A DNA stretch of 64,000 bases from JAIQET01 sp035542575 (GCA_035542575.1 DATKLE010000046.1:1-64000), one strand, 5' to 3'. Counted from the first letter of the stretch, positions 17,632 to 26,705 are shown. Numbers and translations are program-made. The notes: generated from the letters alone by a model not told the origin.

Positions 17632-17764
17632 AGGCGCTAGGCTCCAGGCTTTAGGCCCTGCCCCTCGGGCAGGAAGATGGAACCGCTACTCTAGGTGGGT
17701 CCATTCGGGCTTGCCATCTGGACTTTGCGCAAGGCCTAGAGCCTGAGGCCCAGAGCCTGGCGCC
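17632..17764 (+). repeat. Inverted AGGCNNN heptamer arrays between asd and galT
   Basis: The left arm (17632-17659) has units AGGCGCT, AGGCTCC, AGGCTTT and AGGCCCT. The right arm (17731-17764) has AAGGCCT, AGAGCCT, GAGGCCC, AGAGCCT and GGCGCC, the reverse-complement type. Between them is a perfect 7-bp hairpin (17657-17663 with 17667-17673). Confidence 0.7.
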
Positions 17765-17812
17765 AATTGAAGCGAACCGAAGCGGTGCCGATAGAGAAGC
17801 AGAGGAGTCAAT

Positions 17813-18835
17813 ATGCCAGAACTGCGCCAGAACTTTCTCACCAAGGAATGGGTCATCATCGCTACTGAGCGCGCCAAGCGCCCTGAGGATCTGGTGGTGC
17901 ATCGCCAGGCGAACCCGGTGGCGTCCTTTGTAGAGACCTGTCCGTTCTGCCCGGGAAACGAGAGTAAGACCCCGCCCGAAGTGCTACGGGTGCCGGCCAA
18001 CGGCAACGGTTCCTGGCAGGTGCGGGTGGTGCCGAACCGCTTCGCCGCGCTGGCGCGGGAGCTGGAGCCCAGCCGCACCATCCACCGCTCACGCCGCACC
18101 ATCAATGGCTTTGGCGTGCATGACGTGATCATTGAGACGCCCGACCACGCTCAATTCACGGCCCGGATGAGCGATGCGCAGGTGGCGGACGTGTTGCGCA
18201 TCTACCGCACCCGCTACATGGAACTGAGCCATGATCCGCGCATCGCCCACGTGACGATCTTCAAGAACCACGGCCGCGACGCCGGCACCAGCCTGGAGCA
18301 TCCCCATTCGCAATTGATTGCCACTCCTGTAATCTCGCAGCAGGTGCGGGAACGTTTCCAGCACGCGCTGAGCCATTACGACGAGTACGGCGAGTGCATG
18401 TTCTGCCAGATGGTGGAGGAGGAGCTGCAGGAAGAGAAGCGCATCGTGATGACGACGGAACACTTTGTCGCCATGGAGCTATTCGCCTCGCCCACGCCGT
18501 TCTGCACCCACATCTATCCACGGCGGCACATGGCCAGCTTCGGAGGCATCAGCGGGGCCGAGATTGCCGACCTGGCCCGCATCCTGCGCGCAATACTGGG
18601 GAAACTTTACTACGGGCTGGAGAATCCGGACTTCAACTACAGCATCCGCAGCGCGCCGGCCGAGTGCGTGGGGGTGAAGTATTTCCACTGGTACGTGAGC
18701 GTGATACCCCGGCTCACCCGGGTCGCGGGGTTTGAACTGGGCTCGGGGATGTTCATCAACACCGTGCTGCCGGAAGCGGCGGCGGAGTTCTTGCGGCAGG
18801 TCAAGCTGGAGGCGGCAGTGGCCGGCAGCCAGTAG
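17813..18835 (+). CDS. galT: Galactose-1-phosphate uridylyltransferase family protein
   Basis: GalT is a HIT-superfamily nucleotidyltransferase that exchanges UMP between UDP-glucose and galactose-1-phosphate (Leloir pathway). The 340-residue protein has zinc-type CPFCPG at residues 43-48 and the active-site HPH at 163-165 in EHPHSQ, the nucleophile being H165. Some proteins of this type act on other sugar phosphates, so substrate specificity is inferred. No galK or galE is adjacent. A 16-unit heptamer array begins 5 bases after its stop. Confidence 0.88.
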   Translation: MPELRQNFLTKEWVIIATERAKRPEDLVVHRQANPVASFVETCPFCPGNESKTPPEVLRVPANGNGSWQVRVVPNRFAALARELEPSRTIHRSRRTINGFGVHDVIIETPDHAQFTARMSDAQVADVLRIYRTRYMELSHDPRIAHVTIFKNHGRDAGTSLEHPHSQLIATPVISQQVRERFQHALSHYDEYGECMFCQMVEEELQEEKRIVMTTEHFVAMELFASPTPFCTHIYPRRHMASFGGISGAEIADLARILRAILGKLYYGLENPDFNYSIRSAPAECVGVKYFHWYVSVIPRLTRVAGFELGSGMFINTVLPEAAAEFLRQVKLEAAVAGSQ

Positions 18836-18840
18836 CAAGT

Positions 18841-18952
18841 ACCGAGTACCGAGCACCGAGCACCGAGCACCGAGCACCGAGTACCGAGTACCGAGCACCG
18901 AGTACCGAGTACCGAGTACCGAGTACCGAGTACCGAGTACCGAGTACCGAGT
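18841..18952 (+). repeat. 16-unit heptanucleotide tandem array ACCGAG(T/C)
   Basis: Exactly 16 consecutive 7-base units, ACCGAGT or ACCGAGC, fill 112 bases. Five units (at 18848, 18855, 18862, 18869 and 18890) end in C and the rest in T. It lies between the convergent galT and AI-2E permease genes. Short degenerate relatives are at 10623 and 14205. Confidence 0.95.
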
Positions 18953-18992
18953 AAGGCTTCCTCAGAGAAGGTTCCTCGCTACTTACTACTCA

Positions 18993-20078
18993 CTACCGTC
19001 TGATTTCTGTTCCGAATGAGTACTCGTTTAACGGGCCGAAGCGCTTCTTTTCCGCATACAAACGCCAACGGCGCCAGACGATGCGCAGGCTGGCCATGAC
19101 TGGAATGGACAGATAAATTCCCAGCACTCCGGCCATCTCGCCGCCCGCCAGCACCCCGAAAATGGCGGCCAGGGGATGCAATTCCATGCTCCTTCCCATG
19201 ACTCTTGGCGAGACAACGTAGTCCTGTATCAGGCGCCAGGCGCCCAGAAAGACCAGCAATGCCAGCCAGTGGGGATAGCTCATCAGCATCGCGACTCCGA
19301 CGATGACCAGGGCTGCGAACAGAGGTCCCACCACGGGAATGAATTCCATGATGCCGCCCGCGGTGCCCAGCACGAGAGCGTAGGGGACCCGCATCAACTC
19401 CATGAAGGAGGTGTAGGCGAGCAGCGATAGCGCCGCCAGAGTCAGCTGGGCGCGGATGAAATGCGCCAGCATCTGATTGAGGTCACCAAGGACTCCTTCC
19501 AGAAACTCGCGTTGCGCCCGCACACTCGCAAACGACAGCAACACCTGGCTGAAGGCGCGTCCGTCCTTGAGGAAGAATGCGGCCAGAATCGGCACCAACA
19601 CCAGAAGCCAGGATTCCTTGGCCAGGTCGGCCAACCGCAGCCCGATCCGCTGGGCGAGATTGAGGAGATCGCCCCGGTGAGTGGCCAGAAATTCCTTGGT
19701 CTGCTCGATGCTCTTGCCGCTCCATCCGTGTTCCGCCCCGAGTTGGATGGCGATTTCCCCGGAGCCAACTTTCTCGATAAGCGCGGGGAGCGACTGGCTC
19801 AAACGCTGGGCCTGATGTGCGATGTCGGGGCCCACGAAAAAGAAAAAGGTTGTCAAAAGGATGACGAGCAGCAGGTAGATAACGGCAATGGCGCGGCCCC
19901 TCCCCCGCACCAACTTTTCCAGCCGGGAAACGGCGGGATCGATAAGGTAGGCGAACAAGATGGCAAACAGAAAGGCGATGAGGGTATTGCGGGCAATGTA
20001 GAGGAATCCGAGTGCCAGCGCGAACAGCAGCACGGTGAACAGAACGCGCGAGGTGCGTGTGTCAATCAGGGACAGCAA
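18993..20078 (-). CDS. AI-2E family transporter (PerM/YdiK-like permease)
   Basis: This 361-residue inner-membrane protein has a run of N-terminal hydrophobic segments, a soluble loop at about 90-150, and a C-terminal bundle with the family signature (VLGTAGGIMEFIPVVGPLFAALV). Members include TqsA, linked to AI-2 export, and others acting as Na+/H+ antiporters, so the substrate is unclear. It begins 10 bases after the upstream exported protein, suggesting co-transcription. Confidence 0.9.
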   Translation of the reverse strand: MLSLIDTRTSRVLFTVLLFALALGFLYIARNTLIAFLFAILFAYLIDPAVSRLEKLVRGRGRAIAVIYLLLVILLTTFFFFVGPDIAHQAQRLSQSLPALIEKVGSGEIAIQLGAEHGWSGKSIEQTKEFLATHRGDLLNLAQRIGLRLADLAKESWLLVLVPILAAFFLKDGRAFSQVLLSFASVRAQREFLEGVLGDLNQMLAHFIRAQLTLAALSLLAYTSFMELMRVPYALVLGTAGGIMEFIPVVGPLFAALVIVGVAMLMSYPHWLALLVFLGAWRLIQDYVVSPRVMGRSMELHPLAAIFGVLAGGEMAGVLGIYLSIPVMASLRIVWRRWRLYAEKKRFGPLNEYSFGTEIRR

Positions 20079-20088
20079 TTTGACCGCC

Positions 20089-20829
20089 TTAATCCCGGAC
20101 CACTTCCGAATTGTCCCCGGACCTGGTAACCCGTATCAGCTTGTAGTGGTCCTGGGGGTCCAGCCAGAGCGCCCACTCTTCATCCTCACTCTTGAGGTTG
20201 AGGCGGAGGAGCGGCCGCTCCACGCCGTGGACGGTGATTTTTTCTTCGCCCACCGGCTGCACGCTCAAGCGGGTGGAGGTACGGTCCTGGGGCACAATCG
20301 CGCCGAACTGAGCCGGGGCGCAGCGCATCTGCCCTTTCTCGGTCGTGCAGCTCGATGCCAAGTATCGCCAGGCCAGCACCTCGCGCTGAATGAGGAAGTT
20401 GTTGTCCAGCACCACCGAGGTATTGGGCATGAGGAAGGGCTGCTCGGCGGGCTTGTCCCCGGGGTTGGCGGTAATGCGCTCCACCAGAAAATCATTCTTC
20501 GGGGTGACCTCCAATTGGCCCTTGCCGGGAGCGAGTTCGTGCCATTCGTAACGGACCAGGACGCCGGCGGAGGTGATCTGCAGCTCCGAACTTTGGGCTG
20601 CTCCGCCGCCATCCTCCTTGAGCTCCGAAGCGATTGTGTTCGCTCCCCCAGCCTGGGCGTGGACGGAAAACGTTTCCGTCGCCACCCGGCGTCCGTTCAC
20701 GAAGATGCCAAACGACCCTGAGTCCACCGTGCCGCCGGACGCTTGCTTCTCCTGGGCCGTACCCGCAACCGCAGCCGTGGCCAGCAGCAACAACGCTGCT
20801 GCCACGAGTAACGCGTTTCTTAGGTTCAC
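20089..20829 (-). CDS. Exported protein of unknown function (DUF6134/DUF3108-like)
   Basis: This 246-residue protein has a classic signal peptide (MNLRNALLVAAALLLLATAAVA). The mature part looks all-beta, with the opening GSFGIFVNGRRVATETFSV and the ending WLDPQDHYKLIRVTR that are common in bacterial lipid-handling or DUF3108-like proteins. Two cysteines at SSC and MRC may form a disulfide. It sits 10 bases upstream of the AI-2E-type permease. I do not recognise a specific function. Confidence 0.7.
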   Translation of the reverse strand: MNLRNALLVAAALLLLATAAVAGTAQEKQASGGTVDSGSFGIFVNGRRVATETFSVHAQAGGANTIASELKEDGGGAAQSSELQITSAGVLVRYEWHELAPGKGQLEVTPKNDFLVERITANPGDKPAEQPFLMPNTSVVLDNNFLIQREVLAWRYLASSCTTEKGQMRCAPAQFGAIVPQDRTSTRLSVQPVGEEKITVHGVERPLLRLNLKSEDEEWALWLDPQDHYKLIRVTRSGDNSEVVRD

Positions 20830-20875
20830 CTAGGACTCCTTAAGACGCAGCGAGCTGCGTCTGCACAAACAATAT

Positions 20876-21451
20876 CTATCGCAGCCGAAGGCGACTTGCC
20901 ACCTCGCCAGCAATAGTTTCAATCGCTTTACCGCTGGTTTCAACCCTCAGTCCAGCACGAAGGTAATAGGGGCGTCGGGCCGCATAGAGGTCCCGGAACT
21001 GCTGTTCATCCTGGCGCAACGGACGCTGCACTTCTTGCTGCTGGCAGCGGCGCCAGAGCTCCTCCACCGGCGCGTCCAAGAAAACGATAGGAAATCTGGT
21101 GGCTTCGACAAGCGCAGCATTCTCGGGTTGGGCAAAGGCCCCTCCGCCTAAAGCCACGACTCGGGGAGAAGACCCGAGGCCGGAGAGCAGTTCCTGGATG
21201 GCTTGGTGCTCGGCGCGGCGGAAGGCGGCTTCGCCGCTTGAACGAAAGATCTGCGCGATGGTTTGTGCCTCCCGGGCCTGGATGCGGTCGTCGAGGTCTT
21301 CGAACGGCCAACCCAACTGTCGGCCCAAGGCCTGTCCGACGCAGGACTTGCCGGCGCCCATAAAGCCCACCAGGAACACCACCCCAATCCCAGCCACAGG
21401 CTCAGGCGCCGGCCAGCTGGCCTCGCGGACGGGCCCGGGTCTGGTTCTCAT
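20876..21451 (-). CDS. aroK: Shikimate kinase
   Basis: Shikimate kinase phosphorylates shikimate with ATP in aromatic amino acid synthesis. The 191-residue protein has Walker A GFMGAGKS (K35), the shikimate-binding DLD at residues 52-54, the FRRAE region, and the ALGGGAF motif. The last 20 residues before the stop are the usual C-terminal helix. The N-terminus carries about 20 extra residues before the first beta strand, so the real start may be an internal GTG. It stands between the DUF4097 gene and an exported protein on the same strand. Confidence 0.92.
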   Translation of the reverse strand: MRTRPGPVREASWPAPEPVAGIGVVFLVGFMGAGKSCVGQALGRQLGWPFEDLDDRIQAREAQTIAQIFRSSGEAAFRRAEHQAIQELLSGLGSSPRVVALGGGAFAQPENAALVEATRFPIVFLDAPVEELWRRCQQQEVQRPLRQDEQQFRDLYAARRPYYLRAGLRVETSGKAIETIAGEVASRLRLR

Positions 21452-21496
21452 ATCTGCCGATTGCCGGAGTGCGGTACCCTGCCCCGGCCTGGATTT

Positions 21497-22345
21497 TCAA
21501 CGTTTCTTGAGGTGGATTTTACCACTGAAGGAAAGGAGCTTGACCGCTGAGCCGGCCCGGCCGACCGTACCCGCGAAGGCACTCCCCGCCTTGACCACGA
21601 AGGGGGTGTGCCTGGGCTGCAGGGGGAAATCGTTTTCCACGTGTCCTCGGATCGAACGGGCGATCACATCAATCGAGGCATCGCCCGGGGCGGTGGCTTC
21701 GATATCGCCACTGTGGCTGGTCAGGAAATACTCGCCGGCAGCACCGAAGTCGCCATCGTAGCGGATCTTGCCGCTGCTGGAGTTAACTTGAACAAAAGGG
21801 CCGTCCACCGAGTTCAGGGTGACGTCGCCGCTCACCGAGGTGATCTCCACGTGCCCATTGTGGATATTGGTCAGAGTTACCGGGCCATTGAGGGTCCGAA
21901 CGTGGACATGGGCGTCCCGGATGTCGCGCGCCTCAACCCGGGCAGTGGCCCCTTCCAGCGTCACATCGCCGTGCAGCTGTTCGGCGTGGAGCGGACCGGT
22001 GGTGGAATGGAGATTGACGCTGGCATCGGGGGGCACTTGGACCTCGTACTCGACTCGCCCGTTATCCGCGGTGGCGCCGGGAAGCAGGTGCGACAGGACA
22101 TCTACCCGGTTGCCACTCTGACCCTGATCTACCTCAACCTTGTCGGAATAGGTGGTAGCCGTGACCAGCACTTGACTGCCGGAGGCAGGCCTTACGGAAA
22201 TAGGACCATATTGATTGGTAATCGTCACCGTTGCGCGCGAGCCCACCGTGTAGCGGTATTCCTTGCGAACCGGCCCAGCGGCCAAGCCCACCGCGGCAAC
22301 GATCGCGACTGCGACAATCTTCGCTGCGCGCTGCCCACTCCGCAT
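21497..22345 (-). CDS. DUF4097-family exported beta-strand repeat protein
   Basis: This 282-residue protein starts at MRSGQRAAK, 8 bases behind GGAGG, with an N-terminal hydrophobic segment (IVAVAIVAAVGLAAG). The rest is a string of short beta strands with the motif N-x-x-G-x-V/I (TITNQYGPISV, NGPVTLTNIHNGHVEITSVSGDVTLNSVDG), which forms the right-handed beta-solenoid of the DUF4097/YvlB family. Such proteins often accompany ECF sigma/anti-sigma pairs, exactly as here, and may be envelope-stress sensors or adhesins. The role is inferred from context only. Confidence 0.85.
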   Translation of the reverse strand: MRSGQRAAKIVAVAIVAAVGLAAGPVRKEYRYTVGSRATVTITNQYGPISVRPASGSQVLVTATTYSDKVEVDQGQSGNRVDVLSHLLPGATADNGRVEYEVQVPPDASVNLHSTTGPLHAEQLHGDVTLEGATARVEARDIRDAHVHVRTLNGPVTLTNIHNGHVEITSVSGDVTLNSVDGPFVQVNSSSGKIRYDGDFGAAGEYFLTSHSGDIEATAPGDASIDVIARSIRGHVENDFPLQPRHTPFVVKAGSAFAGTVGRAGSAVKLLSFSGKIHLKKR

Positions 22346-22391
22346 CCTCGTGCCTCCGCGTGAATCACTACCCGATGGCCGGGTACTCATT

Positions 22392-23141
22392 TTATGGCAG
22401 AGAACGGTCCAATGCCATCTCATAGACCATCGCCTTCTGCTCGTAGGCCGACATCAGGTACTGCTGGGCCTGCTCATCGTTAGGATCGCTCTTGACCGAC
22501 TCTTCGGCATCCCGGATGTAGTCGTTCACACTTTGCAGATTCGCCGCATACGTGGCCCGCATGGCAGGCGCACGGGAGGCAATCGTGTCCAGCAGTTCCT
22601 CATCCTCGGGGCTGGCGCCATGGGTCATCACCGAGGGGAGACCGGCCAGAAAGCCAGGATTGGAAGCGGATTGTCCCGGAGCCGCGGTCTGGTTCGGCAC
22701 ACGCTGGTAGATAAGCATGCCGGCGGCGACGAGAAAGGTGGCGGCGACCGGCAGGAGCCAGGCTCGGGTCCAGACCCAGGACCTAGGAATTACAGCGGGG
22801 TCCCGCTGGGGCTGACGAATCAGCCCCTCCTGCCTCAGCGCGATCTCAATGGAATTCCAGACTCGCGGGCTGGGCTCGTCCACTGCCTGTAGGGAGCGGG
22901 CCTCTTCTGCAATCACATCGAGGTCGGATTGCACCTGCCGTAGCGCCGCTTGGATGGCATTCCACACCCGCGGGCTGGGTTCCTCGGATGCCTGCAACCG
23001 CCGGGCCTCCTGCGAAATGATGTTGAGATCTGAAACCAGCCCCGTGCATGCAGAACAGGTAATCAGATGGGCGTCCTCTTCGACGCTGCGGCTGCCGCCG
23101 ATGATCTCTGGCAGAACTCGCTGAAACTCTGCACAGTTCAT
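22392..23141 (-). CDS. Zinc anti-sigma factor with an internal 35-residue duplication
   Basis: This 249-residue protein has an N-terminal zf-HC2/ZAS domain (C3, then H25-x3-C29-x2-C32) and one membrane segment at about 124-143. This is the layout of transmembrane anti-sigma factors that hold ECF sigma factors. Residues 37-69 and 72-104 are near-identical repeats (EARRLQASEEPSPRVWN against EARSLQAVDEPSPRVWN), a tandem duplication with a 105-base period. The start MNCAEF follows GAGAGGT. The sigma factor gene lies 38 bases upstream and DUF4097 is downstream, forming a sigma/anti-sigma/effector operon. Confidence 0.88.
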   Translation of the reverse strand: MNCAEFQRVLPEIIGGSRSVEEDAHLITCSACTGLVSDLNIISQEARRLQASEEPSPRVWNAIQAALRQVQSDLDVIAEEARSLQAVDEPSPRVWNSIEIALRQEGLIRQPQRDPAVIPRSWVWTRAWLLPVAATFLVAAGMLIYQRVPNQTAAPGQSASNPGFLAGLPSVMTHGASPEDEELLDTIASRAPAMRATYAANLQSVNDYIRDAEESVKSDPNDEQAQQYLMSAYEQKAMVYEMALDRSLP

Positions 23142-23179
23142 GCTACCTCTCTCCCCGATACCGCTGTTCTCCAACTCCT

Positions 23180-23782
23180 CTACGGCCTGCCGGCTTTTTC
23201 AGCTCTGCTCGTCTTGAGGAGCTCGCGCAACTTCAACCGCGCTTTGTGCAACTGTGACTTGCTATTGCCGATCGAACATCCCACCATCTCGGCAATCTCG
23301 TTGTGCTCGTATCCTTCCACGTCGTGCAGCACGAAAATCGACCGGTATCCCGGCGGCAGGGCAGCGATGGCGCGCTCCAACTGGAGCCGGTCCACCGATC
23401 CGGCCAACTGCGCATCCGCTGCCCCCAACTCTTTCCTGGGGGTCTCTTCCTCGGTCTCGAGGGTGTCCTCCAAGGGCACCAGCGAGAGCCCTTTCTTGCG
23501 CAGATGCATCAGCACCACGTTCACTGCCATGCGATGCAACCAGGTAGAAAAGGCTGACTCGCCGCGAAAGGTGGCGATCTTGCGGAACAACTGCAGGAAG
23601 GCTTCCTGAGTCAGATCCTCGGCTTCTGCCGTGTTGGCCGTCATGCGCAGGCATAAGGAATACACGCGACGCTTGTGCAGGTGATACAGGATTTCGAAGG
23701 ATTCTGCCTCGCCCTGCTTCGCCCGCTCTATCGCCTCTGCTTCTGAAAGCCGGTCGCCCTGTGGTTTCTTCGCGTCCGTCAA
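23180..23782 (-). CDS. RNA polymerase ECF-type sigma factor (RpoE-like)
   Basis: This is a 200-residue extracytoplasmic-function sigma factor. Region 2 covers about residues 27-95 (DLTQEAFLQLFRKIATFRGESAFSTWL) and recognises the -10 element. Region 4 at 135-190 is a helix-turn-helix (HDVEGYEHNEIAEMVGCSIGNSKSQLHKAR) for the -35 element. The linker is slightly long and acidic. It heads a minus-strand operon with its anti-sigma factor and a DUF4097 protein, so it probably autoregulates. The 218 bases upstream (23783-24000) contain no gene. Confidence 0.93.
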   Translation of the reverse strand: MTDAKKPQGDRLSEAEAIERAKQGEAESFEILYHLHKRRVYSLCLRMTANTAEAEDLTQEAFLQLFRKIATFRGESAFSTWLHRMAVNVVLMHLRKKGLSLVPLEDTLETEEETPRKELGAADAQLAGSVDRLQLERAIAALPPGYRSIFVLHDVEGYEHNEIAEMVGCSIGNSKSQLHKARLKLRELLKTSRAEKAGRP

Positions 23783-24000
23783 GTCGCCTTTTCCGGCCGC
23801 ACTAGGTCAGATGCGGCGTAAATGTCCTTTCGTTGTACCGCTTGCGCTCCCTGGGGGCCGAGCCACCCCCCTCCCCGTTGGGACGCAGGCCCCTGCGTGC
23901 TCGGGGGATAGCCAGGGCTCGCAGTCCAAGGGTGACCTTAGTACCCATTCCGCAGGCTAATAGGCGAGGGCGAATCCCGTCAACCGCTCACTAGTTGCCT

Positions 24001-25404
24001 CTAAGCACTTGCCGATGCGGTAGTAATGGTCTCTAACCCATGGCCGTGGGGACCCGTCTCCCGAATACGCAAAAGGATGGCAAAGCTAAGCCCCACGAAC
24101 CCCAGGACCGAGAATATCCACAAACCAGGAGTATACCCGCCCACATTGCTCAGGCCGGCATGGGCGTGGTCGTTCGCTCTCCCGATCAGCAGGTTCATGA
24201 TGAAGAAGCCAATCTGCTGGATCAAGGTCATCAGCGCATAGGCGGTTCCCAGCCGCGACTGATCCACGATGTAGGCCACTGACGGCCACATCACCGCTGG
24301 AATCAGGGAGAACGCGATCCCCATCAATGAGGTAGCGACCAGGGGCACCAGGGGCAAATTCCAGGTGCCGTAAAAGGGGATGTTGAGTACCACCAGGTGG
24401 CTGAAGGACAGATAGGCGAGCATCAGGTACACCGGCATAAGCAAGACCGAACCCAGGATCATGAACAGGGCGCGCTTCCCGACGCGGTCCACCAACAGGC
24501 CAAACAGAGGTGTAGCAATCATCGCCGAGAAAGGAAGCAAGCTATTGAGAAATCCGGCCGTGCTGAGTGCCGAAACCCGTACCGCCTCCGAAGCCGCGGC
24601 ACCTCCCTGGGCGCCAATGATCTTGTTGGTCAGCAAGTCGATGGCAAACGTGCGAAAAGGGAAAATAGCGGAGTAAAAGGTGAAGCAAAGCCCCACGACA
24701 TACCAGTAAGAGGGATTGAAGCGGAACATCTGGCCGAACTCGAGCTTGTCAACTTCTCCAGCTTTGCCCAGTTCGTACCGCCCCTCGGCTTGCACTTCCA
24801 GCGCCCAATAGATCAAAGACGTGACCAGGCTGAGCACTCCTGCCCCGACTGCCAGAAGCAGAGGCCCCCTCCAACTGGGCGCGCCGGCCGGGCCTTGGGG
24901 GAAGAACACCGACTTGGCCCAGGTTGGCGAATTGTCAGCTGCCACCGATGCCAGACGGGCGATGGTGAGATTGATGCCAAAGGCAAAGCTTAGCTCTTTG
25001 CCTTTGAACCATTTGGCCAGGGCGGTGGTGACCGCCACGATCATCGACTCGGCTCCCAGCCCCAGAATCGTTCGTCCGGCAATCATAGTGACGGGGCTTC
25101 CCTTTACGGCGGTGAGGGCAGCTCCCGCGAGGCAGAGCACGGCGAATGCGGTCAGCGCTTTCTTGGTGCCGATGCGATCGATGACAATCCCGCCGATCAG
25201 CAGCGTCAGCACGGCAGCCACGCTGTAACTCGCGTTCAACCAGCCAAACTCGGTAGCCGAGAAGCCCAGCCGATCGATGAAAATCCGTTCCAACGGGTTG
25301 ATGCTGTCGTAAATGTAATAGTTTCCGCCCATGGCGATGCTTACAAAGGCAAGAACCGCCCAGCGGTAGAGGACAGAAGGTCGTGGGAGCTCAGTTTGGG
25401 GCAT
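24001..25404 (-). CDS. MFS transporter
   Basis: This is a 467-residue major facilitator superfamily permease with about 12 membrane segments. The loop 2-3 signature is visible as GGIVIDRIGTKKALT, with a second one in FGLLVDRVGKRALF. Long soluble stretches follow TM6 (EVQAEGRYELGKAGEVDK), as in oxalate/formate or MFSD1-like transporters. The substrate is unknown. The ATG at 25404 (MPQTELPRP) has AGGAG 7 bases upstream. It is divergent from the VWFA gene, and the 251 bases between them hold no gene I can support. Confidence 0.88.
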   Translation of the reverse strand: MPQTELPRPSVLYRWAVLAFVSIAMGGNYYIYDSINPLERIFIDRLGFSATEFGWLNASYSVAAVLTLLIGGIVIDRIGTKKALTAFAVLCLAGAALTAVKGSPVTMIAGRTILGLGAESMIVAVTTALAKWFKGKELSFAFGINLTIARLASVAADNSPTWAKSVFFPQGPAGAPSWRGPLLLAVGAGVLSLVTSLIYWALEVQAEGRYELGKAGEVDKLEFGQMFRFNPSYWYVVGLCFTFYSAIFPFRTFAIDLLTNKIIGAQGGAAASEAVRVSALSTAGFLNSLLPFSAMIATPLFGLLVDRVGKRALFMILGSVLLMPVYLMLAYLSFSHLVVLNIPFYGTWNLPLVPLVATSLMGIAFSLIPAVMWPSVAYIVDQSRLGTAYALMTLIQQIGFFIMNLLIGRANDHAHAGLSNVGGYTPGLWIFSVLGFVGLSFAILLRIRETGPHGHGLETITTASASA

Positions 25405-25655
25405 CAAGGCTCCTGGGATGGTGTAGTCGGCACGATCGGCACGAAGCCAAGAAGATAGCAGATGGCGCGGTGGTTGGCACGGGGCAATTGCAGCCAACCA
25501 CCGGCTCCCAGCTTGCGCACGCAGGCGGAAAACGGGGCTGGAAGGAAGGTGCCCCTACAGGAGTCTGGCCGGAGTCTTTCGTCCCTGTTGCGGAAGAAAA
25601 CTTTTTCCCCGACATTGGTTCAAAGCTGTGCTACCATCCCGCCCGCACCTTTTGG

Positions 25656-26705
25656 ATGGGATCCATGCTCTGGCTCCCGGATATCGCTCGCCGCTCTGCA
25701 TCCCGCTTTCGTTTCTGGGGATTGTTCTGCTTCGCAATCCTCATCGGGACCGCGACCGCCCATTCCCAAACTATGGACGATGTCCACGTCATGCCACGCG
25801 AACGTGCGGATCAGACCATCGCCTTGTCGCCACTCCCGGCCAGTGAGCGCGGCCTCCTGCTGCCGCACGCAAGACCGCTGCACGTTGACGTGGACCGCGT
25901 ACTGGTGCCGGTGACCGTGACCGACACCATGAACCGCCCCGTGCTCGGCCTGGAGCGGGATGATTTCAGCATTTTTGAGGATACGCGGCGGCAGGAGATC
26001 CGCGATTTCTCAGCCGAGGACGCCCCCATTTCCGTAGGCCTCGTTCTCGACCTCAGCGCGAGCATGGCCAACAAGTTCGTTACCTTGCGCGAGGCGGTGG
26101 AGCAGTTTTTCAACAATGCCAACTCACAAGACGATTACTACGTGGTCACCTTCGCCGACAAACCGCGGGTGCTCGCCACGGCGACTCAGTCCATCGAGGA
26201 AATCGAACGCCAGTTGACAACCACTGTTCCCCAGGGCCGCACCGCGCTGCTGGATGCTATTTACCTGGCCGTCAGCCGCATGCATTCTGCCCGTTACCAG
26301 CGCAAAGCCCTCCTTATCATCTCCGACGGCGGCGACAATGACAGTCGCTATAGAATGGGGGAGATCAAGAGCCTGCTGCAGGAATCCGGTTTCCAGGTGT
26401 ACGCCATCGGAATCTTCGATACCTTCTTGTTCAAGTCGTTTGAAGAATTCATGGGCAAACGCTGGCTGCGCGGGATCACCGACCCAACCGGCGGCCGGAC
26501 CGTGACCGCCAGCAATCTGGAGAAAGTGCCAGAGATCGCCGCCAGCATCAGCCGCGAAATGCGCACCCAGTACCTGTTGGGCTACCGGCCCAGCAATCGG
26601 GCCCGTGACGGCAAATGGCGCACGATAAAAGTGGAAGTGACTCCGCCGCCGACGGTGCAAGTGCAGGCGTACTACAAAAGGCGGTACCTGGCCCCAGCCC
26701 GCTGA
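25656..26705 (+). CDS. VWFA-related acidobacterial protein (TIGR03436-like)
   Basis: This 349-residue exported protein starts MGSMLWLPDI and has a hydrophobic signal segment ending about TATAHSQ. A short beta domain (VDRVLVPVTVTDTMNRPVLGLERDDFSIFED) precedes a von Willebrand A domain whose MIDAS motif DLSAS is at residues 132-136. The overall layout is that of the VWFA-related family expanded in Acidobacteria, with an unknown role in surface binding. The frame is open further upstream but lacks a signal peptide there. No good ribosome-binding site precedes the chosen ATG, and ATG 25665 is an alternative. Confidence 0.88.
   Translation: MGSMLWLPDIARRSASRFRFWGLFCFAILIGTATAHSQTMDDVHVMPRERADQTIALSPLPASERGLLLPHARPLHVDVDRVLVPVTVTDTMNRPVLGLERDDFSIFEDTRRQEIRDFSAEDAPISVGLVLDLSASMANKFVTLREAVEQFFNNANSQDDYYVVTFADKPRVLATATQSIEEIERQLTTTVPQGRTALLDAIYLAVSRMHSARYQRKALLIISDGGDNDSRYRMGEIKSLLQESGFQVYAIGIFDTFLFKSFEEFMGKRWLRGITDPTGGRTVTASNLEKVPEIAASISREMRTQYLLGYRPSNRARDGKWRTIKVEVTPPPTVQVQAYYKRRYLAPAR

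Noticed and set aside
18841..18952. CRISPR array
   Set aside because: The units are 7 bases with no spacers; it is a simple tandem repeat and no cas genes are present.
25474..25494. Sigma-54-like promoter (TTGGCAC ... TTGC)
   Set aside because: The spacing between the GG and GC elements is 12 rather than 10 bases, so it should not be functional.
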